DNA of 64,000 nucleotides from Botryosphaeria dothidea. Lineage: Eukaryota; Ascomycota; Dothideomycetes; Botryosphaeriales; Botryosphaeriaceae. The stretch is taken from contig WWBZ02000051.1 in NCBI GenBank assembly GCA_011503125.2, positions 3,410,001 through 3,474,000 on the forward strand. Direction: 5' to 3'. The notes beneath the pieces were generated by a model. That model was not told the origin of the DNA. It saw nothing but the letters and a program-made list of their open reading frames with translations, and searched no databases. Both the position numbers and the translations under genes were made by a program. Shown one piece after another: positions 24,601-38,467 of this stretch (within the stretch, counting starts at the first letter, position 1; each line of letters begins with the position of its first letter).

Positions 24601-26560
24601 ACATAGCTACGTAGGGGTAATATCTTCCCCCTTAGATTCGTCGACGATACTAATATCCTAGCCTTTAGTAGATCTATAGAATAAAACTATAGGATACTAG
24701 AGGGAGTATACTAAGTTTACGAGTACTAGGCAGCTACCTATAGGTTAGCGTTCTCGCTAGATAAGTACTACCTTATTTACTTTATAAGAAAGCCGAGGAG
24801 ATTTAATATAGTAGTAGATATCCGTATCCCTAGATTTACTAGATACTTAGAGCCTACGATAAAGATTCTAGGAATCTACGTAGATAATAAGCTTAGATAG
24901 GAACCCTATATTAGGAAAATAGAAGCTAAGGTAATTAAATAGTATATATCTCTCTCCCGACTCGTAGTATCTATCTAGGGAGCCTTATTTACTAAAGCCC
25001 GCTATATCTATACGGCCGTAGTAAGGCTAGCTCTTACTTATAGCTATAGAGTATAGTATACTCTAGAGGGGACCCTAGGGTAGAGGAAAATAGCTATCTA
25101 GCTACTATAGAAGATCTAAAACTAGTGCCTACGTACTATCTTAGGAGCGTATAAGTTAACTAGTATATAAACCTTAGAGTATAAGACGGGGATTCCCCTA
25201 CTCTTATTATACCTAGATAAACTAGTACTAGCCTAAACTATTAGAGCTAGAGATAGCCTAGCTATAGTAGTAGTAGAGGAAACTTACTAGAGTATTAAAT
25301 AGATAGCTAGGGCTACTCTAAGTACTAGAGGTGCCGCTAGTCTAGCTAGGAGATCTCTACTTAGGAAAAAGGTAAACTCCCTCTTTTACTACTACCCCTC
25401 TATCTACTAGAGCCTTCTAGAGTAAATAAGACTACGTATAGTATATAGAAATAAGTAGAAGAAGAGATAAATAAAGTTTACTAGCTAAGAAAAGTAAGGC
25501 AAGCTAGTAGCCTAAAGTATATAGTAGAACCCGAAAATTAGATAAATCTATAGCGAACTATCTAAGCTATAGAATATACTCGCTACTCTACTACGTATAG
25601 AGTATATTAGACTAAAGAACTTTCTCTCTAGGCGTAAGATACTAGAATATCTTAGCCCTACCTACCTATACGGCTAGTATAGATAAACTCTAAAATATAT
25701 TCTTCTCTTCTACTTTAACTTCTAATAGAATAGAGTATAGATACTCTAAAAGGTAGGAACTACGGACTACTATTCTCTTCTCTTAATAAAGAAGAGGATT
25801 AAAGTAGCGATAGACTAGTTCTTACGCCTAGAGCTACTTAAGTAATTTAGCCTAGTAAGAGAACTAATCTAGAAGAGTAACTAGGAAGAGAAGCTAGAAG
25901 AACTACTAGAACTACTAGAACTACTAGGACCCGGATAACTACGAGGATAAGAACTAAAGGAATAAATCTAGTAGATAAATATAGGGCTACTATAGTAGCC
26001 GCTACTAATAAGAAGGAAAAATAGAACTAGTATAGAATAGTATACCTAGAGAGAGAGAAGGGGTTTTACTAGGCGAAAAGATTTTCCCCCTCGTATAAAA
26101 TAATAATAGATAGCTAGCCCCGTATAGACCCGTAAGAGAGCTATATCGGGAAGAAATAAATTTATCTATCTATATATAAGAAAAGAGCCGCTTTCGGCTA
26201 TATAATATCTATAACTAAAGAAGTTAGAAGAAGAATAGTAGCCCCTATATACTAGAACGAGTACTACGCTACTCTACGCTTAGCTCTAACTCGTTAGTAG
26301 CTAGGAATTTTAACTATTATTACTAATAGTAGAATCTATATTTCCGGTCCTCTCCGGAAGTACTATAACTCCTAGAATAAATAGAATCTAATAGTCTCTC
26401 TCTATTAAATACTCTAGACGAAGAAACCTTCTTTCGCTCCGGTCTAAAGAGAGAAACGATAATAGATCTTACTCTCGTAGAAACGGAAATAGAAAATAGA
26501 ATAGAGAACTAGTAAGTTCTAGACGATATCGGGTCGGATTACCGTTCTATTCTATTTAAT
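21676..26560 (+). mobile_element. Tad-like LINE, ORF1 end plus ORF2, RIP-inactivated
   Basis: The order of domain relics is that of a Tad/I-clade LINE. ORF1 ends in CCHC knuckles near 22,100-22,270 (YFKYQNYSYI, then a second and third knuckle). ORF2 has an endonuclease with LLGDFNLYYP near 23,010-23,040, a reverse transcriptase from about 23,930 (KALGLDKIINRFLKQ) with the FVDDTN active site near 24,636-24,653, and RNase H-like sequence near 26,150-26,450. In-frame TAG and TAA codons occur throughout, mostly where CAG, CAA or TGG would be expected. The region about 23,470-24,130 is much less mutated. The element probably extends left of the mariner copy. Confidence 0.75.
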
Positions 26561-26799
26561 ATACTTTTAGTAGAGCTAACGTATAACTTTTTAAATCTAT
26601 CTACGCTAAAGTAAAGATATAATCTTAAAAAGATAAATTTCTTTTACGATAGTAGCGGTATAGAGATAGCTTATAGAAAGATATTTTTTTTCTTCTATCT
26701 ACCGTAACTATACTAGAAGATATATATATAGATTATATACTATACTAGTCCTATCTAGAAAGACCTAGTAGCCCTTAACTAGTCTACTTATCTAGTATT

Positions 26800-29700
26800 A
26801 CTAGATAACTAAACTACGGCTAGTACGGCTATTTTCTTAATACTTCTACTTAGCCGTTATACCGTAATTTCTTAAGTTCTAGTTAGCTAATAAATCTTTA
26901 AAAACCTTTCCTTAGTAAGGCCTTAGTAAGTCCGTCCGCTACTATATCCTTAGTATATATATACTTAATATAAATCTAGTTTCTTTATATAAGATTATAG
27001 ATATTATAATAGTAAATATCGATATACTTTAATCTATCGTATATCTATAGATCCTTCGCTAGGCTTAGTACCGCCTAGTTATCTCCCTTTATATTAATAT
27101 AGTAACTACGGAACTTCTCGTTCTCGCGTAGTTATTCCTAGTAAGAAAATCGCCCTAGATACTCTCTTACGCCTATATCTCGTAATAGTCTAACGAGCTA
27201 TTAGAATTTCTTAGCGTAGGTAGATATTACTATATATTCGGCTTTAGCTATAGAGATCGCTACTAATTTTTACTTTTAGCTTCTCTAGCTAATTAATCCG
27301 TTTACTAGTAGAAAGGTAAATCCGAAGATTAACTTTCTATCTATCTTATCTATAGCGTAGTCTAAGTCCGAGTAGCTAATAAGACTAGGGCTTCTACTAT
27401 TCTTATATATAATTTCTAGATCGGCCGTTAATCTAAGATATCGTAGAAGGCCTTTAAGTACTTAGCTATAGTATTCTATAGAGTCGCTTAGATATTAGCT
27501 TAGTTATCCTATTAGAAATATAAGGTCTAAACGTATAAGAACCGTAAGGTATATTAGTTTTCTAACGGTATACTAATATTTCTTTAAATCGATTCTCTTA
27601 TTCTCTAGTCCGGCGGGTTAAAGCGCGTCGTATTCGTTTATTAGTAGTATCGATAGCCTTAACTTATTCTATTCTATATTAAGTAACTAAAGTATCTCTC
27701 GTAAGTAATAAGACTAATTAAGGCGTAGCGTTTAGTATCTACGATTACGAGTAACTTAGATATTAAGAATCTTCTTTATCTCTTCTAGATCCTTAATCTT
27801 AAAGGCCTTACTAATTACGTTTTTAAACTAGATAATATCTTCTATTTAACCGCTTTAGGCGGTAACTAGGATATTATCTACGTATATAAGTAGTAGTATT
27901 TTTCTTTCGTCGTAAACTAGTAGATATAGATCTACTAGGCTTTAACGAAATCCGATATCTTTTAGTACTTTTATATAGTTACTATTCTAGTCCCGTACGG
28001 CTTACTTAAGACTATATAGACTACGTAGAAGCTTAAAGACGCGTCCGGGTATAATTCTTACTCTATTTAGTATAGTTATATAGATATCTTCGCGAAGGCG
28101 TAACTCGGTAAAGGTATTATTAATATTAATCTAGTAGAGCTCTATATTAAAGAGCGTAACGATAGCTAGAAACGTTTAGAGGGTCTTATAACGGACGGTA
28201 GAAGTAAAGATATTCTAAAAGTCGAGTCTAAACTATTAAGTAAAACCTCTTATAATAAGATAAGCTTTAGCCTTTTTAAGTAAGCCGTTAATATTAAGTT
28301 TTAGCTTAAAAACCTACTTACTTATTATAATATTTACTCCTTTTAGAGGTACGACTTCTTTCTATATATCGTTTAACGCGAGAGTAGTAAGTTTATCCTA
28401 GATTACTTTTCTCTAAAGCTTACTAAATTATTTATCTTCTACTACTTCTATATAGATTTTCGGCGTTAGAATTTCCGGTTCTATTATCTTACTAAGTACT
28501 ACTAAGAGCGCGTAGAATACTTATATCTTAGGGCGTTAGTAGTACTTAACTAGTATTTAGCTAATAAGCGTAAATAAGCTCCGAGATACTTTTACTACCG
28601 GCTCCCCCGTAGTTATATCCTTCTCTAATCTTTTACGCTTTAAAATATATACTTCTATAAACGTCTCTAGTCGCGGACGTTTAGCGCGTTTCTTCTTTCT
28701 AAATTTATTTATCTCCTCTTAGATAGTAGGTAGACGCTTCTATACTTCTAGTTACGGATCCGTATTTAATATAGTACTATCTACTATAGCTAGATCCGTC
28801 TTTAGTCGCTAAGCTACGCTTAACTACGAACGTATTCTTAGAGCGTTATAGAATTAAGTCTCTTTATTCTCTCGTTTCTAAATATTAGGTTCGTAGTCGG
28901 CCTTTAAGTCTACCTCCTCTCCTACTCTTAGTATACTTTCTCTCTTCTCTATAACTAGTTCTAGAGCGAATAGAATTTTTCTTAGGCGACCTATAGGTCG
29001 CCTTTAGAAGACTATATTACTACTTACTTTAATCTTTAGTTTTAGATTAATATTTTCTTTCTTTTCGCTTTCCGAGAACCGTACTATATAACTATAAATT
29101 ATTCTTCTAAGGTCCGGAGCCTATAGACGATACTACTTTTTAGTTTCGTCTACGTACTCTATAAAGACTTCTACTCTTACTCGGTCTATAAACTTATTAT
29201 ATCTTAAACTAACTAGTAGAGATTTAGAGTTAATATATAAGTAGACCTTATACCCTTAGACGCGTATATAGTTAATACTTAACTTTTAATCTATAAACGC
29301 TTTCTTAGAGGTCGTAGGTTTTCCGTTAATAAGAGGTCTAGTTATAGTCCGATTTCGTAGATAAGTATCGGTCTTAGCTACTTCTATCTAAAAGTCTATT
29401 AAAAGCTTTACTTCTTTTAGTATTACTCTTACTTAGACTTCTATAGTCTAAATAGCTCGCTCTACTATACTATTTTAACTTAACTAATATAGAATAGTAT
29501 ATTAGAAAATAATTTTAAGAGTTACGTACTACTAATTAAAGATAGCCTTAAGCTTAGTAGCGTTATCGCTACGAACGATAGCGAGCTTTACTTCTTCTTA
29601 AAGTTTTATCTTTACGCGCTATTTATTTAAAACGCGTAGTACTTTCTCTCGCCTCTTAAGCGCGATAGTCTATATCTTTCTTAAGTAATTATTAACGATC

Positions 29701-30150
29701 TTAAAAAAGTAGTAGTAGCTAGCCTAAGATTCTAGTAGCGGGCCGTAAACGTCGATTAAAATAAGTAATAGACTTACGGCTTTTCTATTACTTACGTAGT
29801 ATTCTTTCTTATTTTTTATTTTAGTAAGAATATATACTTTATATACGTAGTCTTCCTCTACTATAGTAGAGATCGGCTCTATAAGAGTCGTTATCTTATA
29901 TAGCTCTACTAGCTTTTACTTACTAAGATATTTAAATCTTCTATACTATAGTCTAAATAGCTTAATCTTTTAGTTAGTTACTATTATCTCTAGAGTAGAG
30001 TCTTATTCTTATCTAGTAGTTTAGATTTTATAGGCTATTAGTAACTTAGTCTACGGATTTATTTTACTATAGGCTAGGGCTAGCGTAGCTAGTTAAATCT
30101 ATTATTATACTATCTCGAGAGCCGATAGCGCGAAGTATTTACTTATTAGT
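26800..30150 (-). mobile_element. Ty1/copia pol body, minus strand, RIP-inactivated
   Basis: Read on the minus strand, integrase comes first (about 29,810-29,650, with LILIDVYGPLLES). Reverse transcriptase follows (about 28,500-27,600), with active-site relic LLLIYVDNILVTA near 27,870. RNase H is last (about 27,400-27,180), with SYSDLDYAIDKIDRKL and AISIAKAEYIVIS. The IN-RT-RH order is diagnostic of copia. The second Asp of the YVDD box reads Asn, a G-to-A change. I could not find LTRs, so the ends are approximate. Confidence 0.75.
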
Positions 30151-30159
30151 TTAACCTTA

Positions 30160-31440
30160 ATTAATTAATTAATTAATTAATTTATTTTACGTCTACTCTA
30201 AGTTAAAAACTATCTAGACGGCCCTATTTAAAGAAGCTTTCTAGGGGGTACGTAGTTTCGAGAAAGGTAAAGGCACGTTAGAGAAAAGAAACGGTTAGAT
30301 CTAGGCTTTCGAGATAACTAATACTAAAGAAAGTAAGAGAGTTTAAAGAAGTAGTAGGTAAGGAGCGTAAGCGGATAAGTAGGTATTTTAAATCCCCTCG
30401 GATAGTTCGTTAAGACGCTATTTCCGCGTAGCGATCCTCGTTTCTTTTAGATATTCTAGTATAGCTAGAATACCTTCTCGGGTATTTAAAATCGAATTAA
30501 GGCTAGGGCGTAGTGTCTTTAGGCGTTCTTTTATTTTAAGCCGGGGGGCTTTATAAAGAGAATATCCTAGTATAAGGTGTCTAGGGGTTTATTTAGCCGT
30601 TCCGCACGTATATAGGTCCGTTTCCGCGTAGGAGAACCTATATAGGTAGGACTTAAAGTAGCCGTGTCCTACTTTTAGTTAGTAAAAGGCGGAGGCTATT
30701 TCCCGCTCCGTAGGAGGGAGATTTAGCTTTTTCCTTATTTTCTAACTAAACGTTTTTAAATAGGAGGATTCTCGGGCTAGTTTCTTAAGTTTTTCCGCTT
30801 TAAAGAGCTACTTCTTATCTAGTTCTTGCTTTACTAGCATTCGGTAGAAAGCTAGGCTAGATTCTTTAGTTTTTAGAGGGTATTTTGCCGCGTACTTTGC
30901 TAGGGAATTAGCTTCTTCGTTTCCTACTATATTCCGGTGGCCGGGAACCTATTCTAAGGTAGTTATATTATCCCTTTCTCTTAGCGTTCTAGCCGCGCGT
31001 AGGGCTCTTATTTGGCACGCTTATCCGGGGTTTCCGGATAGAGATTTAAGCCTGTAGAGGGCGGCCTAGTTATCCGCGTAGACTCTAATATCTTTCGAGG
31101 AGTATCTATTCTTAACGGCGAGCTCTAGGGCACTAGTTATACCTTCGAGTTCTCCGTTATAGACTAGTAAATTAGGTCCTAAGTTTAGGACTTTTCTCGT
31201 TTACTCCTCTTTAGATAGACTTCCCTTATCTACTACTATTCTAACTTTAATTCCCGTTTTATTAAGAATAGAACTAGCGTCGGAATATATAGTTATTAGA
31301 TTTTAGGGAGGGTTTTTAAGAAGGGTTAAGTATTCTTTTGCCTCTTCTTTCTTAGATTTACTAGAGATTCTAACCGTATAAGGGGTTTCTTAGTTCCACG
31401 GAGAAAAATAAAAGGGATCTAGTTCCTCGTCGTTAGTTTA
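30160..31440 (-). mobile_element. LINE 3' fragment with RNase H, minus strand
   Basis: Minus-strand relics read IYSDASSILNKTGI near 31,275, YADNQAALYRLKSL near 31,060 and VPGHRNIVGNEEANSLAK near 30,930. These are the DE-H-D blocks of a LINE RNase H. A terminal Cys/His segment (TPRHLILGYSLYK) lies near 30,570. The plus-strand run of TTAA repeats at 30,160-30,182 is then the simple-repeat tail at the LINE 3' end. Upstream domains are missing. Confidence 0.7.
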
Positions 31441-32340
31441 ACCTTATCTATAAGGTAAACTCCTCTATTCTCTTAAGTAATAAGAATATTCTTATCGTAC
31501 CGATCTTTAAGATAGAGAGAACGATTATTAAAAGAACTCTTTAGTTCGTTTTTATATACCTATCGGCTAGAGAGAAGGTTTATACTTAGTTTTAGAACGT
31601 AAAGAATAGAGAATAAAGAAATCGAATTATCGTATCTATCTACTAATATAACTAAGCCGACGTAGTCGGTATATAATACTCCCCTACTAACTTTAATCGT
31701 ACGCCTTATAATACGGGTTAGAGATCTACTAAAAAGTTAGCGTTAGTTAGTTATATATATAGATATAGCGGAATCTATAATCTAGATATTTTTAGAAAGC
31801 TTACTAGTAATAGATTTTAATAGTATAGTAATCTTCTTAACGTTCTCTTCTTTACTACTAATTTCTTAGCTTTTAGTAGCTTTATTATTATAGATAGGCT
31901 TATTCTCGACGGCTTAAAAGGCCTTTAGTTAGTTAATTTAATCTTATAGAGTCTTTAGCTATATAGTAAGATAAAATAGCTAGCTTCTCCGCGCTATACG
32001 CTTTTTCTATATAAGACTACGCGCTTCCGAAAGATATTTATAGTCGCGAACGCGGTAGTTTCGGTTATAGAGGTAGTACCCGCTTTATTCGTCTCTCGTT
32101 AGGCTACGGCGGCGAGGTCCGGCGGAGATTCTATCTTAGTTTTACTACCTTACTACGAGCGTAGTAGAGGTTCTATTTTAACGTAATTTCTTCTCCTATA
32201 GTAGTATAATACCGTTCTCGACCGAGATATTCTTCTAGACGTTAAGACTTATTCGAATCGACTAGTACGAGTCTAGAAGTACTTATAATAGACGCTAGAA
32301 GCGTGCCTTCTCTAAAGTAATATTCTTTATATTCTTATTA
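31441..32340. other. RIP-mutated repeat DNA of unknown class
   Basis: Same loss of CpA and TpG as its neighbours, no recognisable domain relic in any frame. Probably part of one of the flanking elements. Confidence 0.4.
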
Positions 32341-32342
32341 AG

Positions 32343-32431
32343 GCGGGGTAGTATACTAGTAGGATATACTTCTACGGTAATCTAGCCTTTCTAGAGTAGT
32401 ATAAGTTCTAAGTTCGAATCTTAGACCGCTT
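32343..32431 (+). ncRNA. tRNA-like relic, possibly the head of a SINE
   Basis: A perfect T-arm (CTAAG-TTCGAAT-CTTAG) lies at 32408-32424. A D-arm-like GTAGTATACTAGTAGGA box A lies near 32,349, and GCGG/CCGC can pair as a partial acceptor stem. The anticodon region is too long and poorly paired. Either a mutated tRNA gene or the tRNA-derived 5' end of a SINE. Confidence 0.4.
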
Positions 32432-32460
32432 ATCTACTCGTAGTATATACGTTCTACGTT

Positions 32461-32599
32461 AAAAGTATACGTACCCGCGTTCTCTCTAGCGGTAATAAGG
32501 GGGAAAATCTATAGGTAGTTAGGGTGGGCTATAAGTAGTATGTACGTCCTACTATAAAAGTATACGTACCCGCGTTCTCTCTAGCGGTAATAAGGGGGA
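32461..32599. repeat. Two 44-bp direct repeats
   Basis: Copies at 32461-32504 and 32556-32599 look identical, beginning AAAAGTATACGTACCCGCG, separated by 51 bp. They lie just downstream of the tRNA-like segment. Confidence 0.8.
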
Positions 32600-32911
32600 G
32601 AAGAGCTAGCTAGGCGCTTCTAAAAATAAATTTTAAGAGCGCTTTATTAGCGCTTATAAATAGGTAAGCCGGAACTTCTTACGGCTTAGTCTTAAGATTT
32701 ATAGTTACCTCTCTCTATAGTTCCTCCCTCTTAGCTACTCTTTCTACTTTAGATACTACTACTAGTATATAGAAAAACTATACTAAATAGAGTATCTACG
32801 GATACTACTATTATAGATAGGGAAGATTTTTACCCGGGCTATTCTAAGAAAGTAGCTACGGTTTCTTCTTCTATATATTCTTATAGATAGCTATAGCTAT
32901 ATAGATCCTTC

Positions 32912-33161
32912 TATTACGGTTTAAACCCTAAGGGTACCTTAGATAGATCCTGCGGCGAGACCTTAGGTTAAGAGGACCCTAAAGCTTAACGAAGCTTAAT
33001 AAGAAAACCCTATAACTCGCTACTAGTAAAAGAGACTCTAGAGAGATATATAAGCAGCGCTATCTTACTTAAACCTTTCTTTCTTTTCTCTTTAGCTTAG
33101 TCTTCTCGTAGATAGTAATACTACTATATTTCCGCGAGTGTACCGGATATAAGCTATTATA
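32912..33161 (+). repeat. 5' LTR of the gypsy element
   Basis: 250 bp, matching 38468-38717 over its whole length. It starts TATTACGG and ends TTATA, consistent with RIP-altered TG...CA ends; the 3' copy still ends TTACA. I count seven differences between the two LTRs, all C/T or G/A. Confidence 0.9.
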
Positions 33162-36100
33162 TTAGACTAAGCTTATCCCCTTTCCTCTATACGCTATAGC
33201 TCCCACGTAAGTACTATATCCTTATTCTCCTTTCCTCCGTGCGCTAAAGCTCTTACGTAAGCACGGCTTCTCTTTATCTAAGTTACCTAAGTTACCTAAG
33301 GAATAGGATAGTAGCTAGGCTCGTTGCTAGTTAACTATACCTAGGAAATCGTTTAAGAAGGTATCCGTATAGGTACTTAAGAAGGTTCCCGAAGGAAGCC
33401 CTTTAATAAAACGATAGCGTAGCGTTTAAGAAGGCACGAAGAAGTTCCTAAAAGAAGATCTAAAAGAGAGATCTTAGAGAGGGCACCTAAGAAGACACCT
33501 AAGGAGACGCTTAAGAAGATATCTAAAGACGCGTCCTAGAATAGACGACTAACTAATAGATAAACCGTAAGAGGCCCCGTAGCGCGAATAAGAGGACCTA
33601 CCGTAATAGGCGAACCAACTATTTATAATAGTTACTTAGCTATAGGCACGAATAGATAGCTAGGCTACTATACTAATAATAAGGCAGCCTAGCGTAGGAA
33701 TAGCTACGTCTACCCCGACGGCTTAAGTATAAACCCTACTAACCGTAATTGCTAAAGCGGTTACTTAAGCGCTTACGGCAAGTTAAAGGCTAAGAAAAAT
33801 TCTACCCGAGCTAGTAGAATTTAAAGGAGAACGAAAGAAGCTAGAAGCCTGGATTAATTAAGTAAATTAGAAACTTCGAATCGATTACGTAAGCTACCTA
33901 GAAACGATATAAGTAGCGTTGCTATTTAACTAGCTACGAGGAACCGCGCTTACCTACTTATAACTATAGTAGAGATTCTTAAGCTAGACGGCTATAACCT
34001 AGGACCTATTCGAATAGCTAAGGGCCGTATTTAGCGATCTATATCGCGAGGAAAAAGCACGTCGCGAGCTCCGAGCCCTATATTAAAAAGATAGCCCCTT
34101 TAGAGAACACTTTATAAAGTTCCGCCACCTAATACTTAAATCTAGTAAAAGTACTATATAGGACGATAAGCAAAAGAAAGACTCTCTTTAGGACTTAATT
34201 AGCTAGGAACTAAAAGACCGACTAGTTAGTAAGAGCTTAGAAGATCTTACGTTCTACGAATTTACTAACTTACTAGCTAGAACTAGTAACGATATAGAGG
34301 CTGTTAATAAGGCTAAGAAGTTAGTTATACGAAGTAGGTATTAAGGAAGGAGAAGCCTAAGTCCTTAAACCGATAAGAGATCTACTCGATTAATAACGAC
34401 TACTAGACCTACTACGTATCTAAAGCCTCTTTAAAACGACTAAATAGACTAGAAACTAATAGGCCTAGCTAAAGCCGTACTAACCCGGAGAGCTAAATAG
34501 GTAACTTAAGATAAGATTAACCGACGTCGTTAGAATAGGCTTTATACGCGTTGTGGTGCTTTAGAATACTAGAAGTATGTATGCCCTTATACGCCTGCCC
34601 GTCGCCTAGCTTAAGCTACTAGTATTAGATAGTTGGAGTAGGAAGTTCCTCCGTAATTAGAGGAGGATACTAAAGTGTTAGAGGTTAATAAGAATTCGGA
34701 AAAAGAGTAGCTCCTAATAAAATTCGCCGTTAGGAGCGAAAGAAGTAAAGTAAGCTTTAAGTAGATTGGAAGCAATTCGAGAATAAGTATATAGAAAAAC
34801 TACCTTTCTTAGTTTTAGTACTTATTAATAAGGAGATCTCTACTTAAACCCTTATTAATTCTAGGTGCTTATCCTATAGCTTTATTAATACTCGATTCGC
34901 TCGAAGATATAAACTCTAGCGTATTCCTATCCGACTAAGACAAATCTAGTTAGTTAATACTATTACCGACTCCTAGATTACCGAAGTAGTAATTGCCGAG
35001 ATCGATATCGGCGGATACTAAACGAAAAGAGCTTACTTCTATATAGCTCTAAGGATTAAAGGCTATAAAGTTATTCTTAGCTTACTATGGTTAGTAAAAG
35101 AGAGAGCAGAACTAGATATAGAAAAACAAATCCTTAGATTTAAGGACTCTAGCCTAGTAGTACAAAGCTAGAGAGAGAGAAAAGAACTCGACTATAGAAG
35201 GGTCGGAGCCGCTAGGTTCCGCCTTCTTACGAGGAAGAAACGACTCGGTTACTAGGTTTTCTTAGCAAGTCTAGCTAATATTAATAAAGCACTTACTAAG
35301 AAGAAGTATACGGACCTAAGGATAAAACTACTAGCCTAGTTAGATAAACGGTTTCTCGATATCTTCGATAGAAGTAAGGCCGATAAGTTACCTCTATACC
35401 GACCTAGAATCGATTATTAGATTAAGCTTAAGAAAGATGAGAATAGGAGGATACTAGTAGCCCTATAGGGACCCTTATATAATATATCTAGAGACGAACT
35501 ACTAGTACTCCGGAAAACGCTTATAGAGCTACTCGATAAAGGCTTTATCCGTGTAAGTAATTCTCTAGCCGTAGCGCCAGTCCTCTTTGTAAAGAAACTA
35601 GGTAGAGGCTTACGATTCTATTATAACTACCGAGCCCTTAATTAACTTACACGGAAGGATCGATATCTACTACCTCTTATCTAAGAGACCCTTAACCGGA
35701 TTAGTAAGGTAAGATAGTTTACGAAACTCGATGTAATCGTAGTATTTAATAAGATTCGGGTTAAACTAGGAGATAAATAGCTTATAGCCTTTCGAACCCG
35801 CTTTAGACTATTTAAGTGGCTTGTTACTCCCTTTGGACTAGCTAATGCACCAAGCACCTTTCAACGATATATTAACTAGACCCTATAGGACTTCCTAGAC
35901 GACTTCGTATCGGCTTATATCGATAATATACTTATTTTTACCGAGGGATCCCGTACCTAATACCGAGAGCACGTAACTAAGGTTCTCGAAAAGCTATAAG
36001 CAGCGGGACTACAGCTTAATATCGATAAGTGCGAATTCGAGGTTTAGTTAATAAAGTATCTTAGATTTATTATCGAAGCTGGGAAAGGTATCCGTATGGA

Positions 36101-38467
36101 CCTAGCTAAGGTAAAAGCTATTTAGGAATGGGAAATACCAACTATAGTTAAAGGAGTGCTTAGATTCCTTAGCTTTACGAACTTCTACCGGCGCTTTATT
36201 AATAAATACTCGAAGACTACGGCTCCGTTATATACACTTATAAAGAAAGACGTTCCGTTCTATTAGATAGAAGGAGTAGAAAGAGCGTTTCGAAAGCTAA
36301 AGAAGGCCTTTATCACGGCACTAATCCTTGCCTAATTTAACCCGGACCGAAAAACAATCCTCGAGACTAACTCCTTAGGATACTATATAGAAGGAATTTT
36401 ATCCTAATACGATAATAATAGAGTACTCCGGCTAGTTGCCTACTTCTTAAAGAAGAACTCGCTAGTAGAGTATAACTACGAGATCTACGATAAGGAGCTT
36501 CTTATGATTATTAAGTGTCTTTAGTAGTAGGATGTAGAGCTACGAAGCGTAAAAGAATTTAAGATTGTTACGGACTATAAGAATCTCGAATACTTTATAA
36601 TAGTCCGACGGCTCTCTAAGAGGTAAATAAGATGGTAGCTAATTCTAAGCCGATTTAACTTTACTATTACTTACCGTCTAGGCAAGCTTAGAGCTTAGCC
36701 TAACGTACTTATACGAAGAGACTAAGACTTACTAGTATCTTAAGATAATAAGAGGCTTTAATATCGTGTCGCACGACTCTTAAGCCTAGATAAGGTTTAA
36801 GCTAACTATTAGAGAGTTTTGGCAATACTAGTGTAAATAAGACGACAAGCTATAACCGAATAAGGAGTAGACGAATAAGTAGATAAACTAGTAGATGAAC
36901 TAGTAGACGAACTATTAGATAGATCTATAGACGAACTAGTATACGAATAAGAAGTAACGTTAATCGAAGACTATTTACGGTAGCTCTGGCAAGAGGTAAA
37001 AGTAGCGGATCCGGACTATAGACGTCTTATAATAGTAGTAAGAGAGGGTAGAAGAACGCTACTAAACGATTTAGAAGAACTAGTTAAGCTCTTAATTACT
37101 AATTGCTTCTTAAATAATTAAGGAGAGTTGCTATTCCGCAGCAGACGTTAAGTACTAAACTACGAGCCTTTAAGAACTAAGCTAATCTAGACACTCCACG
37201 ATTTAATAATAGTAGTTTATCCTAGACGTACTAGAATAATAGCCCTTATCGCAAGATAGTTCTTCTAGCCGAACTTCGTATCTAATATACGTAGATTCGT
37301 ACGTAACTATAACGTCTACGGAAGGACTAGAGTCTAGAGAGACCGTAAATAAGAACTACTACGGCCGTTACTAGTACTAAACCGTTAGTAGAGAGAGATC
37401 TTAGTCGACTTTATTAGACCGCTACCCGAGAGCCAAGGATATCGGATACTTATAGTTATTACTAATCGATTAGGTAAAGGAGTTATCCTTAAGGCCTATA
37501 AGAATATTAAAGTAGAAATAGTTGCTAGGATATTTATTCGCTGCTTCTACCGCTACTATAGAGTCCTAATCGCTATTATCTCTAACCGGGGAAGCTAATT
37601 TATTAGCTAGCTATAGAAGAGGATTTACTAATTACTTAGGATCGAAAGACGAATCTTAACAGCCTACTATCTAGAAATAGATAGATTAACGGAGCGTGCG
37701 AATACCGAGATAGAAAGGAAGCTCTGCCGGATAGTTAACTACGCGTAAGATAACTAGGTTAACTAGTTGCTAGCAATAGAGCTTGCTATAAATAGCCAAG
37801 AATCCTCATCGATAGGTATTAGCCCCTTCTTCCTCTCTTATAGATACTACTTCGAGCCACTATAGTTATTCGAGGATCCTTAACTAGTCCCGAACCCTAT
37901 ATTACTAATATAAAAAGGAGAAGTAATCGTGGTAAAGATTAAAGAGATAACCGAATAGATAGAAGTATTAATAGCGAACGCATAATAGGATTAGGAGACC
38001 TAAGCAAATCGATATAGGGACCTATTACCAGCGTATAAAGTAGGGGATAAAGTCTAGCTAAATCTTAAGAATATACGAACGGACCGCCCAAGCCGGAAGC
38101 TTAATAATCGAGTAGTAAAGTTTACAGTTATCGAGGTTATTAGCCCTTATAGCTATAAACTAGACGTACTAACTAGGATATATAACGTCTTTAACGTCGA
38201 TCTCTTACGCCTAGCTAGAATAGATCCTTTACTAAGCTAAGAATAGGACGATTATTAACTACTAGCTATACTCGTTAATAGAGAAGAAGAATAGAGGGTT
38301 AAAGCTATCTTAGGTAAAAAACTAGAAAGACGGCTAGGCTAGCGGAAACGGTAGAAACTCTATTAAGTTAAGTAGAGAGGATACGCGCGGCTAACTTAGG
38401 AACTAGCAAGCGCTTTAGAAGATACTAAAGCCCTAGAGACCTACCTTTAAAGCCGGGAGGGGGGTAA

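Noticed and set aside
32461..32599. Direct repeats as a CRISPR array
   Set aside because: Only two 44-bp units, in a eukaryotic transposon island; CRISPR arrays are not expected and no cas gene exists here.
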